23,817 bases of DNA from an uncultured Eubacteriales bacterium (GCA_905195005.1 CAJJUC010000015.1:1-23817); one strand, 5' to 3'. Numbered from the stretch's first letter, positions 1-8,997 are shown. Notes: generated from the sequence alone by a model not told the origin. Numbers and translations: made by a program.

Positions 1-758
1 CGGTTTCCCCCGATGTGCTGGACGGAATTTTGCAGACCGCCGCGCGTGAGTTTGATTTGTCAGCTCTGCGCGAATTTACCGTTGAGGCAGGACGCCCGGA
101 CACCTTCAGCGAGGAAATGCTTGATGTGCTGGAGAAAAACGGCGTTGACAGAATCAGCATAAATCCGCAGACAATGCACGATAAAACGCTTGAACTCATC
201 GGAAGAAAGCACACCGCAGCCGACACGGTTCGTGCTTTTGATATGGCGCGGCGGAGAAGCGCGTTCAGCATCAATGCCGATTTGATTGCAGGACTTCCCG
301 GGGAAACAGCGGCGGACTTCCGCGAATCGCTCAACCGCGTGATTGAGCTTTGCCCGGACGCGGTTACGGTGCACACAATGTATCTAAAGCGCGCCGCGAG
401 GCTGATTGATGAATTTGAAAGATACCGCTTCACGAATGTGACTGCCGAAATGACGGACTATGCATCCGAAGCGCTTCACGCGGCGGGATTCTCGCCGTAT
501 TATATGTATAAGCAGAAAAACACGCTTGGAAATCTTGAAAACGTCGGATATGCAAAACAGGGACATGAAAGTCTTTATAATATTTATATTATGGAGGAGG
601 TTCAGAGCATTTTTGCAATGGGCGGCGGAGCTTCGTCAAAGATAGTCATGGGCGACAGAATCGAGCGGATTTTCAATCCCAAGGAAGCCGCCGACTACAC
701 GCGGCGGATCGATGAAATAATTGAAAAGAAAAATATAATAGAGGATTATCTCAGATAG
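1..758 (+). CDS. hemZ: Oxygen-independent coproporphyrinogen III dehydrogenase HemZ, 3' part
   Basis: This is the C-terminal ~252 codons of a radical SAM enzyme of the HemZ branch; the frame is open from base 3 and the start lies before the window. HemZ-type enzymes are cytoplasmic and are assigned to oxidative decarboxylation of coproporphyrinogen III in anaerobic haem synthesis. Recognition rests on the family's C-terminal motifs: EAGRPDT, the DRISINPQTM strand, the IGRKHT turn, LIAGLPGE, YYMYKQKN, GNLENVGYA and the closing RIERIFNPK segment. The cysteine cluster that binds the iron-sulfur centre would lie upstream and cannot be checked. The gene is followed after 21 bases by an HD-domain gene on the same strand. 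It belongs to the housekeeping block rather than the glycan locus. Confidence in the family is high; the exact substrate is taken from the family. Confidence 0.9.
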   Translation, partial: VSPDVLDGILQTAAREFDLSALREFTVEAGRPDTFSEEMLDVLEKNGVDRISINPQTMHDKTLELIGRKHTAADTVRAFDMARRRSAFSINADLIAGLPGETAADFRESLNRVIELCPDAVTVHTMYLKRAARLIDEFERYRFTNVTAEMTDYASEALHAAGFSPYYMYKQKNTLGNLENVGYAKQGHESLYNIYIMEEVQSIFAMGGGASSKIVMGDRIERIFNPKEAADYTRRIDEIIEKKNIIEDYLR

Positions 759-779
759 TATCGAAAGCGGTGAATTTTC

Positions 780-1292
780 ATGAATAATTATCCGCAGGAT
801 GAATATTTTAATACCGAATGCCTAAAAACAGCGGAAAATTCGCACCTTGCAAGCGAGCGCAATTTTATTCAGCACGGTTCGACAAGCTGTCTTATGCACA
901 GCATTGCGGTTGCTTATTTCAGCTATAAAGCCGCGAAAAAGCTGCATTTTATCCGATTTTCGGACGGGGAGCTTATCCGCGGCGCACTGCTGCACGATTA
1001 TTTTCTTTATGATTGGCATGTTCCCGACAAGGCGCATCGCTGGCATGGCTTTTTTCACCCGGGGAAGGCGCTTATAAACGCAAAGCGTGACTTCCGCCTG
1101 ACGGAGCGCGAAAAGGACATAATCGCAAAGCACATGTTCCCGATGACGCTTTATCCGCCCAAATGCCGCGAATCGGCGCTGATATGCATTATGGATAAGG
1201 TGTGCTCGGTTTACGAGGTGTTCGCAGTATATAAAAACAAACGCGTTATAAGCGCTTATAATGCTGTAATTAATCAGAGCGGAGGTAATTAA
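780..1292 (+). CDS. Small HD-domain phosphohydrolase-like protein
   Basis: A 170-residue cytoplasmic protein with the metal-binding pattern of the HD superfamily: H40 (in LMHSIAVA), the doublet H72-D73 (in ALLHDYF), H118 (in AKHMFP) and D139 (in CIMDK). Further histidines at 80, 86, 89 and 93 lie between the doublet and the third motif. HD proteins hydrolyse phosphate esters or nucleotides, but the substrate cannot be read from sequence. No signal peptide or membrane segment is seen. It lies 21 bases after hemZ and 2 bases before the nucleoside kinase gene; the GGAGG at 1281-1285 that serves the kinase is inside its last codons, so the two are probably translationally coupled. That pairing suggests nucleotide-related work, which is inference. 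Confidence 0.8.
   Translation: MNNYPQDEYFNTECLKTAENSHLASERNFIQHGSTSCLMHSIAVAYFSYKAAKKLHFIRFSDGELIRGALLHDYFLYDWHVPDKAHRWHGFFHPGKALINAKRDFRLTEREKDIIAKHMFPMTLYPPKCRESALICIMDKVCSVYEVFAVYKNKRVISAYNAVINQSGGN
1281..1285 (+). promoter_or_regulatory. Ribosome binding site inside the end of the HD gene
   Basis: GGAGG lies 9 bases before the ATG at 1295 and is part of the last sense codons of the upstream HD gene, which stops at 1292. This favours translational coupling of the two genes. Confidence 0.75.
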
Positions 1293-1294
1293 CT

Positions 1295-2932
1295 ATGATT
1301 TCGGTTACGGTTGACGGGAGCAGCGTAAAGCTTAAGGGCGGAACAACGGCAATGGAATATGTGCGCGGTAAAGGTCTGGAGGGTACAGTTCTGGCGCTTA
1401 AGGTCAATAATGAAATTGCGCAGCCCGAACGCGTTCTGCAAAACGGCGATAACGTTTCCTCGCTTACAATTGCAACGGACGAGGGCTATCTTATATACAA
1501 GGAATCGCTGATTTTGGTCTTGCTTTATGCCGCTGAGCTTATTTACGGCTGCGAGCCTGTCTATGTGAGGCAGTCGGTTAATAAATCAACATATTTTGAA
1601 ATTCAGGGCGATGAACGCGAAAAATCGGAGATTGCATCACAGCTCAGGGAAAAAATGCGCGAAATAATCGCTTCGGATAAAAAAATCGAGCAGCTGACCG
1701 TTCGGCGCGATGAGGCTGCGCGGATATTTGAGGCTTGCTCAATGGAGGAAAGAGCGGCGGAGATTGCTGCGCTTCCGTCCGATTGGGTGAAGCTTTGCAA
1801 AACCGCGGACAGATACCATCTCACTTATCAAAGCCCGGCGTACAGCATCAAAAGCGTGAGCAATTTTGACATAACGCCGTATGAAGACGGATTCCTGCTG
1901 AGATATCCGACAAATTATACGAAAACCGAAATTCCGCCGATGCGCACGGGTCGGAAAATTCACCGCGCTGTTGCGGAATACCGTGATTGGATAACGGCAA
2001 TCGGCGCAGGCGATATATTTGCGCTTAACAAATATGTGCGCGAGGGTCGCGCCGCCGAGCTGGTGAACCTTTCCGAGGGGCTGCACGAAAAAAGAATATG
2101 CAAAATTGCTGATGATATAAAGAATAATAAGGATATAAAAATAATTCTGATTGCAGGTCCCTCGTCATCGGGAAAAACAACCTTTGCAAACAGGCTGTGC
2201 CTGCATCTGAGGATCAATCATCTTGAGCCGGTGGTTCTCTCGCTCGATAATTATTTTGTTGACGATGAGCATATGCCGCGCGATTCAAAGGGCGAAATGG
2301 ATTATGACCATGTTGACACTATTGACCGTGAGCTTTTTAACGATCATCTGACGCGCCTTGCCGCAGGAGAAACTGTTACCGTTCCGCGCTATGATTTTAG
2401 TCTTCGCAGACGTGTTAAAGGGGAAACAATCCGCCTCAGCGAAGGCAATGTCATTATTGCGGAGGGTATTCATGCTTTAAATGAGCTTTTAACAAGCGGC
2501 GTTCCGAAAAAGAATAAATATAAAATATATCTCAGCGCGCTTACAAGCCTTTGTCTTGACGAATACAATGCATTTTCTCCGACGGATAACAGGCTGCTGC
2601 GCCGCATTGTGCGTGACGCGGCTTACAGAAACACAAGCGCGGATCTTACGCTTGCTCTTTGGAAAAACGTCAGAAAAGGAGAGCAAAAATATATTTTCCC
2701 GTTTGAGGACGAGGCTGACGAGGTGTTTAACTCCTCGCTTGTGTATGAGCTTTCCGTTTTAAAAAAGCCTGCCGAGGCGCTTTTGGCAACCGTGCCGAAA
2801 ACGTCGCCGCATTTCAGCCGTGCGGCTCGCTTGGCGGAGCTTTTAAGCTATTTTGAGCCGCTCGATCCGTCCCCCGTGCCGCCAACATCAATTATCCGCG
2901 AATTTATCGGCGGCAGCACAATCGTGCAGTAA
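1295..2932 (+). CDS. Nucleoside kinase with N-terminal TGS domain (uridine-kinase-like)
   Basis: A 545-residue cytoplasmic protein. Residues 1-65 form a TGS-like beta-grasp domain, as at the start of threonyl-tRNA synthetase. Residues ~66-250 correspond to the threonyl-tRNA-synthetase-like second domain. Residues ~280-490 are a uridine-kinase-type P-loop kinase. The Walker A motif GPSSSGKT is at 288-295, followed by LSLDNYF (acceptor-site aspartate), a VPRYDFS substrate loop and an IIAEGIHALN strand. This three-part architecture and length are usual for TGS/Udk proteins of Clostridia. They are annotated as uridine or nucleoside kinases, and the nucleoside is not certain. The stop codon falls in the left foot of the bidirectional terminator at 2931-2972, so this is the last gene of its transcript. 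Confidence 0.9.
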   Translation: MISVTVDGSSVKLKGGTTAMEYVRGKGLEGTVLALKVNNEIAQPERVLQNGDNVSSLTIATDEGYLIYKESLILVLLYAAELIYGCEPVYVRQSVNKSTYFEIQGDEREKSEIASQLREKMREIIASDKKIEQLTVRRDEAARIFEACSMEERAAEIAALPSDWVKLCKTADRYHLTYQSPAYSIKSVSNFDITPYEDGFLLRYPTNYTKTEIPPMRTGRKIHRAVAEYRDWITAIGAGDIFALNKYVREGRAAELVNLSEGLHEKRICKIADDIKNNKDIKIILIAGPSSSGKTTFANRLCLHLRINHLEPVVLSLDNYFVDDEHMPRDSKGEMDYDHVDTIDRELFNDHLTRLAAGETVTVPRYDFSLRRRVKGETIRLSEGNVIIAEGIHALNELLTSGVPKKNKYKIYLSALTSLCLDEYNAFSPTDNRLLRRIVRDAAYRNTSADLTLALWKNVRKGEQKYIFPFEDEADEVFNSSLVYELSVLKKPAEALLATVPKTSPHFSRAARLAELLSYFEPLDPSPVPPTSIIREFIGGSTIVQ

Positions 2933-2972
2933 AACAAACGCCCGATTCCAACCGGAATCGGGCGTTTGTTTT
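2931..2972. terminator. Bidirectional intrinsic terminator between convergent genes
   Basis: A perfect 19-bp inverted repeat: left arm 2931-2949, loop AACC at 2950-2953, right arm 2954-2972. The core is G+C-rich (CGCCCGATTCC) and the feet are A-rich then T-rich (GTTTGTTTT). Read from either side the hairpin therefore ends in a U-rich tract. The kinase stop (2930-2932) overlaps the left foot and the stop of the convergent glycosidase gene (2973-2971) overlaps the right foot, so the hairpin serves both transcripts. Confidence 0.93.
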
Positions 2973-5900
2973 ACTGTAATTCAACGGGGCTGATTATCGG
3001 AATAAGCGTTTTGGTATCTTTCCAGAAAAACAGCTTTTCCGAACGCTCCGCCGGCAGCGGAATTGCCAGCGATGCCGTGCCGCGCGGCGGCAGCGTTATC
3101 CGCTGCTGTGCGCTTACTGCGCCGAGCGCCCCGTTTTCGCCGTATTCCCCGATGATGACGCTGCCCGTCACAGCGGTGTTTTCGTAATTCGAAAACGTCA
3201 GGCTAAGCTTGCCGCCGACATTCGAAACGGATGTAAGGCAAGCGCTGTCTGCCGCATCACAGAGCCATCTGCTAAGAAAATATGCCTGCCACTGCCTTGC
3301 CGCACTGCCCGATATTTCACTGAGCCGCCCCGCTTCGTCCGCAATTTGCGAGAATATACCGTAATCCTTTGACGAGGCTTCAATAATTGTGTTTTTCGGC
3401 AGCAGCTGCGAGGGAAGCGCAAATATCCGCTCAGATGTCTGCGCTCCGCCGGACGATGTGCGGATTGAATATGTGCCGCCCATGTCCTTACTTTCGGGGA
3501 AGACAAAGGAATAATTTCCGTTGGCGTCCGAAAACGTCTGATCCATATAATAAGCCGCGCCGTCCTCGCACGGAACAAAAATTCCGACCGGGGTGAGCGG
3601 CTCGCAAATGCCGCTTATGCATATGTTTCCGTTTATATATGAAGAATCGGAAGCGGCGAAATCGCTGCGGACGCAGCACTCGGAAAGCGTTTGCCCGACC
3701 GAGTGAAGCTCTTTGAGAATATTTAAAATGTCCGATTCGCCGAGCGCGGTTTTTCCGCGGCGGTACTCGGAAATAAGCAGATTCCCGATGTTGTAGTTGC
3801 CGCGCAGTCTTTCAAATGCGTCGGTTTCGTTTTTGTTCCGCTCCGCCGTTTGAAGCACTGTCTGCGGCAGAGAATAATTTTTTTCAATATCTTCGTATGC
3901 AGCATTGATTGCGGCTTTCGCGCAGATCTCAAGATAATTCTCCGAAATTCCGCATATGTAAACGGGCGATGAGGGAAGAACACTTTCCGAAAAGCTGTTT
4001 CCGTAAATGTCAAACATTGCCCGTCCCTCTATCGGAACGGAATGTTCTCCGCCGTCCGTACTCCACAGAACGGCTGTCAGCCCGCCGCCTGAGGAATAAA
4101 GCGCCGCCGTTATACCTGCCCCGAAATCAAGCGTTCCGATATACTTATCGGTGCGGCTGAAATATTCAAGCATCGTAACGTATGCCGGCTTCGGTTCAAG
4201 GCTTGTTTTGCGGACAATTCCGAAGGTGTGCTCCCCGTTTGATTTCATGAGTCCGCTCTCCGTGAAATTGTAAATAAGGTTTGATTTGTAACCCGAAATG
4301 TCACTGTAAACGGCTTGCTTAACAAGCTCCTCCGCCTGCTTTTTTTCGCTTATGCCGAGCGAGCCCGTGTAGGTCGGAAAACCAATCTCCGAAATGTAAA
4401 GCCCTTTCCATGCGCCGAGCTGCTTTAATGAATCGGCAAATCCGCAGATTTCGTCCGTAAAAGCGCTGTCGGCGTTTCCGCGCGTGTGTATGTAGGGATG
4501 GTAGGAAAATCCGTCGACATTGTCAATTGAAATATTTTTCAGCGCCTCGGGCAGATAAGTGTATTTGTTCCCTATCGGGGCGATTGCTCCGCCGATAACC
4601 CTGATTTCGGGGTTAAACCCTTTAAGAGCCGCCGCGCAGCTTTCAAGCAGATTCCCGTAGCTTTCGGCAGAGGCAACATACATTCCGTCGTTAGGTTCGT
4701 TCGATATTTCGAAATATTTTATCTGCGGATAATGCGCCGCAACAGCAAGCGCATATTCTGTGAATTTTTCTATCTGATAATCGGTTGATATGCGCTTGCT
4801 TCCGTTTTCGTCAGTGTAGAGCGGATTTGCACCCTGGAGCGAAAAATAAACGTTGATTCCGCTCTGCTTTAGCTGCGCAAATTTCTCGTCAAACCTGCCA
4901 AAGCTGTATTGCCCCTCGCTTTTTTCAAGCGATTCCCAAGCAATGCCTGCGCGCACCCATGCTGCGCCCATGCGCTTTAAAAGCGGCAGAGCGTCCTCCG
5001 AAACGGAGTTGAAGCCTTTCATGTAATACGAGCTGTCGGAAATGCTCCGCGGCTCGGATGCAACAGTTATCTGCGTGCCGAGATAGCCGCAGATTCCGCC
5101 GCTGTATTCAACATATATATCCGCGTCATAAATCCCGTTTTTCAGCGTGGCAAGCGGCACGCTGTTTCTGCCGTTTGCAATCGGGCTTGAAAGAACTGAT
5201 TTGTTTCCGTCAATATCCGTCAGCGTGCAGTGAAGCACGCCGCCGCCCGAAAGTCCTTCGGCAGTCACGTTAATGCTGCCGCCGCTGCGTGAAACAACGG
5301 TGTTCACCGCGCCTCCGAGATTAATCTCAGCCGATGCCGCATCGGTTCGTTTTTCAATCAGCCTAACCTCTTCATCTGTGTAAAGCGCGGAAAGCTCGCT
5401 GTGCGAAACATCGCGCCGCAGCATGTCCAGAACGGTTTCTCCGGCGGTAAAAACGTCTATTTTAACATTTCTGAAAAAATCCGCCTTAAGGTAGAATGTC
5501 GGGCGGAGAAGCGTTGTCCCCGATGCCCCCCACGACTGGAGATTTCCCACCGTTCCATCGTTCTTGTTTATGCTGACAGCAAGCATCAGGCCGGAAGAAT
5601 CGTTCACACCGCTGCGCGTCCACCATGTGAAGCACGCGCCCCTTGAATATCCGTCATAATCAAGTGTGCCGAAACGTCCGCTGTACTTTTTGTATTCATA
5701 AGCCGAAAGAATCCCGATTCCCATAACGGAGGTGTATGTGGAGGGGCAGTCCTTGTTTTTCGAGCCGCCCTCGGTTACCCATTCGTGACTGAAATTTATG
5801 TAGTCGGTCACGGCTTTGGGAATAATTGTGCCGCCGCTTCCATTGCTGACAAAATCACCGTTCAGAAATTTTGCAAGCGTGTTGGTTGCAGCGTCGAATT

Positions 5901-6174
5901 TCTGCGTTTTGTTCGCGCTGTACTGCTGCATTCCGTAGTAATCGCGGCACATGATATATCTGTCGTCATTGCCGCCCGAAAAATCGTCAAGCAGAATGAA
6001 GGTGTTGTTGTAACAGGGCAGCTTGAATGTGCGGCTGTGCGGCGTGAATTGCACGCTGCCCTCCGGCGGAGCCGATGTTGTGTATGATGTCGGCAGTTCA
6101 GCTGCGTGCGCGCTGCACAAGGGCAGTGCAAGTGCTGCGCACAGCGCTGCGGAAATACATTTTTTAAGCTTCAT
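2971..6174 (-). CDS. Secreted multidomain glycoside hydrolase, clan GH-A-like
   Basis: A 1067-residue secreted protein starting at the ATG at 6174. Residues 1-24 are a signal peptide ending SAHA. Residues ~57-275 hold one copy of the locus-specific module (LLD 61, FLNGDF 103-108, EWVTE 131, WWTRSG 184, RPTFYL 224). Residues ~285-372 look like a beta-sandwich. Residues ~380-675 are a TIM-barrel glycosidase: WVRAGIAWE at 406-414, putative acid/base E493 in EISNEPND, SYHPY at 557-561, putative nucleophile E596 in ISEIGFPT. The spacing of 103 residues between the two glutamates fits clan GH-A (GH5/39/51-like); the family and substrate cannot be assigned. A helical stretch, a beta domain (~845-920) and a C-terminal beta module ending FFWKDTKTLIPI follow. 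It is the last gene of the operon with the sensor genes, overlapping the kinase by 11 bases. Confidence 0.85.
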   Translation of the reverse strand: MKLKKCISAALCAALALPLCSAHAAELPTSYTTSAPPEGSVQFTPHSRTFKLPCYNNTFILLDDFSGGNDDRYIMCRDYYGMQQYSANKTQKFDAATNTLAKFLNGDFVSNGSGGTIIPKAVTDYINFSHEWVTEGGSKNKDCPSTYTSVMGIGILSAYEYKKYSGRFGTLDYDGYSRGACFTWWTRSGVNDSSGLMLAVSINKNDGTVGNLQSWGASGTTLLRPTFYLKADFFRNVKIDVFTAGETVLDMLRRDVSHSELSALYTDEEVRLIEKRTDAASAEINLGGAVNTVVSRSGGSINVTAEGLSGGGVLHCTLTDIDGNKSVLSSPIANGRNSVPLATLKNGIYDADIYVEYSGGICGYLGTQITVASEPRSISDSSYYMKGFNSVSEDALPLLKRMGAAWVRAGIAWESLEKSEGQYSFGRFDEKFAQLKQSGINVYFSLQGANPLYTDENGSKRISTDYQIEKFTEYALAVAAHYPQIKYFEISNEPNDGMYVASAESYGNLLESCAAALKGFNPEIRVIGGAIAPIGNKYTYLPEALKNISIDNVDGFSYHPYIHTRGNADSAFTDEICGFADSLKQLGAWKGLYISEIGFPTYTGSLGISEKKQAEELVKQAVYSDISGYKSNLIYNFTESGLMKSNGEHTFGIVRKTSLEPKPAYVTMLEYFSRTDKYIGTLDFGAGITAALYSSGGGLTAVLWSTDGGEHSVPIEGRAMFDIYGNSFSESVLPSSPVYICGISENYLEICAKAAINAAYEDIEKNYSLPQTVLQTAERNKNETDAFERLRGNYNIGNLLISEYRRGKTALGESDILNILKELHSVGQTLSECCVRSDFAASDSSYINGNICISGICEPLTPVGIFVPCEDGAAYYMDQTFSDANGNYSFVFPESKDMGGTYSIRTSSGGAQTSERIFALPSQLLPKNTIIEASSKDYGIFSQIADEAGRLSEISGSAARQWQAYFLSRWLCDAADSACLTSVSNVGGKLSLTFSNYENTAVTGSVIIGEYGENGALGAVSAQQRITLPPRGTASLAIPLPAERSEKLFFWKDTKTLIPIISPVELQ
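5350..6006 (-). repeat. Locus module copy 1 (in the glycosidase)
   Basis: Codes residues ~57-275 of the glycosidase. Shared landmarks are ILLDD, FLNGDF, INFSHEWVTE, GIGILSAYEYKKY, WTRSG and RPTFYLKADFF, then a trailing helix with YTDEEV. This copy and the one at 22653 are closest to each other. Confidence 0.75.
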
Positions 6175-7891
6175 ATTCATTATCCCCTTTGTTATTCATT
6201 TTTTGCCTTTTTATCCTCACGGTGACAACCGTGCCGACATTCGGCTGCGTGTCATAGGAAAGCCCGTATCCGCTGCCGTATTCAAGCAAAAGCCGCTGCT
6301 GAACATTGTAAATTCCGTAGCCGCGCTGCTCCGCGCCGTCGCCCGAAAGAGGGTTGCGCTCCATGCCGCAGCCGTTATCGCGGATTTCAAAGTATATATC
6401 CCCGTTCATTTCGAACCCCGCGATTCGGATTATGTTATTCATGCCGCGGCGATTCCTGAAGCCGTGCTTTATTGCATTTTCGATTATCGGCTGCAAAATG
6501 ATTTTCGGCGTTCGGCACGGAAGAATCTGCGGACTGATTTCCCATTCTGCTTCAAAAAATCCCGGGAAACGCTGCTGCTCAATCTTTATATAGTTTTCCG
6601 CGTGGGATAATTCCTCCCCGACTGTTATGAAATTATCGCCGCCGTGCAAGCTTATTCTGAAAAACTGTGCGAGCGAATGAAGCATGTCCTCGATTTCGGG
6701 CTGCTCCTTTATTTTTGCCATCCATGCTATAACATCGAGCGTGTTATAAAGAAAGTGCGGCTTAATCTGCGATTGCAGCGCGTGCAGCTCGGCAATGCGC
6801 TGCTTTTCCTTTTCCTCGTTGTTTTTTCGGATAAGCTCCGCAATTTCATCCGTCATTTTATGAAAACTTTCGCTCAGGGCGATAATTTCGTTCTTGTCCG
6901 AAAGATTGAACATAACGCTTTCGCCGTGCCCGAAAGCACGTATCTTTTTTTCAAGTGTTTTAACCGGCGCTGCAAGCCGCCTTGCAACCGCAAGCGCAGC
7001 TGTGCCGCAGAACAGTATCAGCAGAATTATAAGTATCCGAAGCGTGTAAATATAGCTGCGTATCTGAGCATAGACAGCGTCTTTTTCAATAATACTTACC
7101 ATCGTCCATTTCAGCGGATCGGTATTTGAAAAATCGTGAATGTCAATCATATATTTGTCATCGTAAGCGAAAAACGCCTTTTTCCCTCTGCTGTCGGGAA
7201 GATAGAAGTACGAGCCGACCTTTGAGGCGTCCTTGTGCGCAATGATTAATCCGTCCGCAGCAACAAAAACCTCCGCATTTTCAGCCGACTGCCCGGAAAA
7301 CGCCTGATTCAGCGCCGATTCCTTAACATAGAAAAACAGCCGCCCTATCGACACGCCCGAATTGTAGTTGCGCATCCGTTTTGTGAACACAACGTACGGC
7401 GTGCCGCTTTTATCTCTTTCGATTTTATTAAGGCAAACGATGGAATTTGTCTTGCTGTCGGAAAGCGCTTTCGCATCGGGCACGCGGAAAGCGCCTTCGC
7501 CGCCGTCCGATGAATATACCCTGCTGTCCTCAGTCACAAACGCAAGGCTTTGTATCATGTTCATTTCAGAAAGAAAGCCGCGGAGCTGCGTGCATAAAAG
7601 CTCCGACTTTTCATCGGGAGAAAGAGCAGTGTTGCTGACTGTCCGGTAGATATTTTTGTCGGTTGTCACCGAAAGGGAAAGTGCGTCAAGCTGGCGCGTC
7701 ATTTCTGCGGTTGAATCGGCAAAATCGGAGTGAACGCAATCAAGATATTTTTCAAGATAGTGATTGATGACCTTTCCGCGGATATAAAATTCACCCACAA
7801 AAAGCACAATACACATTGCGGCAAGCGTGAAAATGAGAATAAATCCGGCGGTAAGCGTTCCGAGCCGGAATTTTGCTGTGAATTTATCCAT
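6164..7891 (-). CDS. Sensor histidine kinase, LytS/YesM type
   Basis: A 575-residue membrane kinase. Transmembrane segments at ~11-33 and ~282-304 enclose an extracellular Cache-like sensor (~35-280). A HAMP-like linker with AAPVKTLEKKI (~307-358) follows, then a His_kinase domain with the phospho-accepting H379 in QIKPHFLYNTLD, and a HATPase_c domain with the N-box PIIENAIKHGF and the G-box-like IRDNGCGM. The lack of a classical dimerisation box and the PHFLYN motif place it in the LytS/YesM group, which commonly pairs with AraC-type regulators to control carbohydrate loci. It follows the regulator gene by 11 bases, with GGGAGGG as its binding site. Its likely partner is that regulator, by adjacency; the ligand is unknown. 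Confidence 0.93.
   Translation of the reverse strand: MDKFTAKFRLGTLTAGFILIFTLAAMCIVLFVGEFYIRGKVINHYLEKYLDCVHSDFADSTAEMTRQLDALSLSVTTDKNIYRTVSNTALSPDEKSELLCTQLRGFLSEMNMIQSLAFVTEDSRVYSSDGGEGAFRVPDAKALSDSKTNSIVCLNKIERDKSGTPYVVFTKRMRNYNSGVSIGRLFFYVKESALNQAFSGQSAENAEVFVAADGLIIAHKDASKVGSYFYLPDSRGKKAFFAYDDKYMIDIHDFSNTDPLKWTMVSIIEKDAVYAQIRSYIYTLRILIILLILFCGTAALAVARRLAAPVKTLEKKIRAFGHGESVMFNLSDKNEIIALSESFHKMTDEIAELIRKNNEEKEKQRIAELHALQSQIKPHFLYNTLDVIAWMAKIKEQPEIEDMLHSLAQFFRISLHGGDNFITVGEELSHAENYIKIEQQRFPGFFEAEWEISPQILPCRTPKIILQPIIENAIKHGFRNRRGMNNIIRIAGFEMNGDIYFEIRDNGCGMERNPLSGDGAEQRGYGIYNVQQRLLLEYGSGYGLSYDTQPNVGTVVTVRIKRQKMNNKGDNEYEA
6184..6189 (-). promoter_or_regulatory. Ribosome binding site that sets the glycosidase start
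   Basis: AAGGGG lies 9 bases before the ATG at 6174 but only 3 before the ATG at 6180. The second methionine is therefore the likelier start, giving an MKLKKC signal peptide. Confidence 0.65.
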
Positions 7892-7902
7892 TGTACCCTC
7901 CC

Positions 7903-8997
7903 TTATTCAAATGCGTTATCGGCAGCAGATGCAAAATGGTAATATTTCGGCGCTTTTCCGGTTGTTCTTTTAAATTGCTTGATGAAATATGCCGGGTTTT
8001 TGTAGCCGACCATTTCGCTTATTTCATATATCTTGTATTTTCCGAGCTTTATCAGCTCAATCGCCGTGTTTATCCGATATTCCGTCAGAAAAGTGTTGAA
8101 GGTTTTGCCTGTTTCCTTTTTAAACAGGTACATAAGGTATGACGAGCTGATGAAAAGCTCCGCCGCAACGTCCGAAACGGTGAGCGGCTCTTTGTAGCGG
8201 AACATGATAATTGCAATCGCCTGCTGTATTTCGGGGCGATAGGTATAGTCAAGCACAAGGTTCGGGTTTTCGTATATCTTGTTGATAAATTTCACGGTAA
8301 AATCATGCAGCGCAGAGCATGTTGCCAGCTTCTGAATTTCGTGTGCCGGGTTGAAATCCGCTCCGAAAATCTGCTCGCGCTTTGCTTTGCTGCCCAGAAC
8401 GGAGTGCGTTATCAGGATAATAAATTCAAGAATGTTTGTCTGCAAAACGGGAATGTTAATGTTCGCCGTTTCGTCTATCTGAGCGAAATATTTATCGATT
8501 ATAGATATTGTTGCATCGTAGTCAACCTTTCGTATGCTTGAAGCGGCTTTGCTGATTTCATCGTTTGAAAATCCGCCGACCGCAACGCTTGCGCCGCGTG
8601 CGGCTTCGGCTGCGGAGCTTTCCGCCGGGCGTCCGTCCCGAACGGAGAGCAGCGCACCTATAAGGTCATCGTTTTTAATCGGTTTAAGAAGATAGAATTT
8701 AACGCCGTATACAATTGCCTGCTGCGCATATTCAAATTCCTTATATCCGCTGAGAATAATAATATCGGTATTTCCGCCGAGCGCACGGATGTTTTTTATC
8801 AGCTCAAGTCCGTTCCCGTTTTCCATTTTGATGTCGGTAATCACGATTTCGGGGCGCAGATTTTTGTATAGCTCCAGCCCCTCAACACCGTCAGCCGCTT
8901 CCCCGACAATCGTGAAACCGTATTCCTCCCACGGAATGGTTTTGCGCATTCCGCAGCGAACCCAGTAATCATCGTCAATTATTAAAACGCGCAGCAT
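7903..8997 (-). CDS. Response regulator with AraC-family DNA-binding domain (YesN type)
   Basis: A 364-residue cytoplasmic regulator. The receiver domain (~1-120) has the acidic pair D8/D9, the phospho-accepting D55 in VITDIKM, S83 in IILSGYKEFEYA and the invariant K105 in LLKPIKND. A linker (~120-255) precedes two AraC helix-turn-helix motifs (~258-360), visible as LTVSDVAAELFISSSYL followed by IYEISEMVGYKNPAYF and the FKRTTGKAPKYY tail. It is expected to be phosphorylated by the kinase encoded 11 bases downstream and to activate nearby promoters, most plausibly the divergent pair at 9900-10009. Its AAGGAG binding site sits in the last codons and stop of the upstream sensor gene, so the two are probably translationally coupled. 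Confidence 0.94.
   Translation of the reverse strand: MLRVLIIDDDYWVRCGMRKTIPWEEYGFTIVGEAADGVEGLELYKNLRPEIVITDIKMENGNGLELIKNIRALGGNTDIIILSGYKEFEYAQQAIVYGVKFYLLKPIKNDDLIGALLSVRDGRPAESSAAEAARGASVAVGGFSNDEISKAASSIRKVDYDATISIIDKYFAQIDETANINIPVLQTNILEFIILITHSVLGSKAKREQIFGADFNPAHEIQKLATCSALHDFTVKFINKIYENPNLVLDYTYRPEIQQAIAIIMFRYKEPLTVSDVAAELFISSSYLMYLFKKETGKTFNTFLTEYRINTAIELIKLGKYKIYEISEMVGYKNPAYFIKQFKRTTGKAPKYYHFASAADNAFE

Noticed and set aside
5350..6006. Formylglycine-generating enzyme or C-type-lectin function for the module
   Set aside because: The W-x-RS and RP-F-L pattern recalls such folds, but the catalytic cysteines are not conserved across the six copies, so no enzymatic role can be claimed.
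6023..6610. 195-codon open frame on the plus strand across the start of the glycosidase and the end of the kinase gene
   Set aside because: Both minus-strand genes are well supported there by signal peptide and HATPase motifs; the plus-strand product resembles no family.
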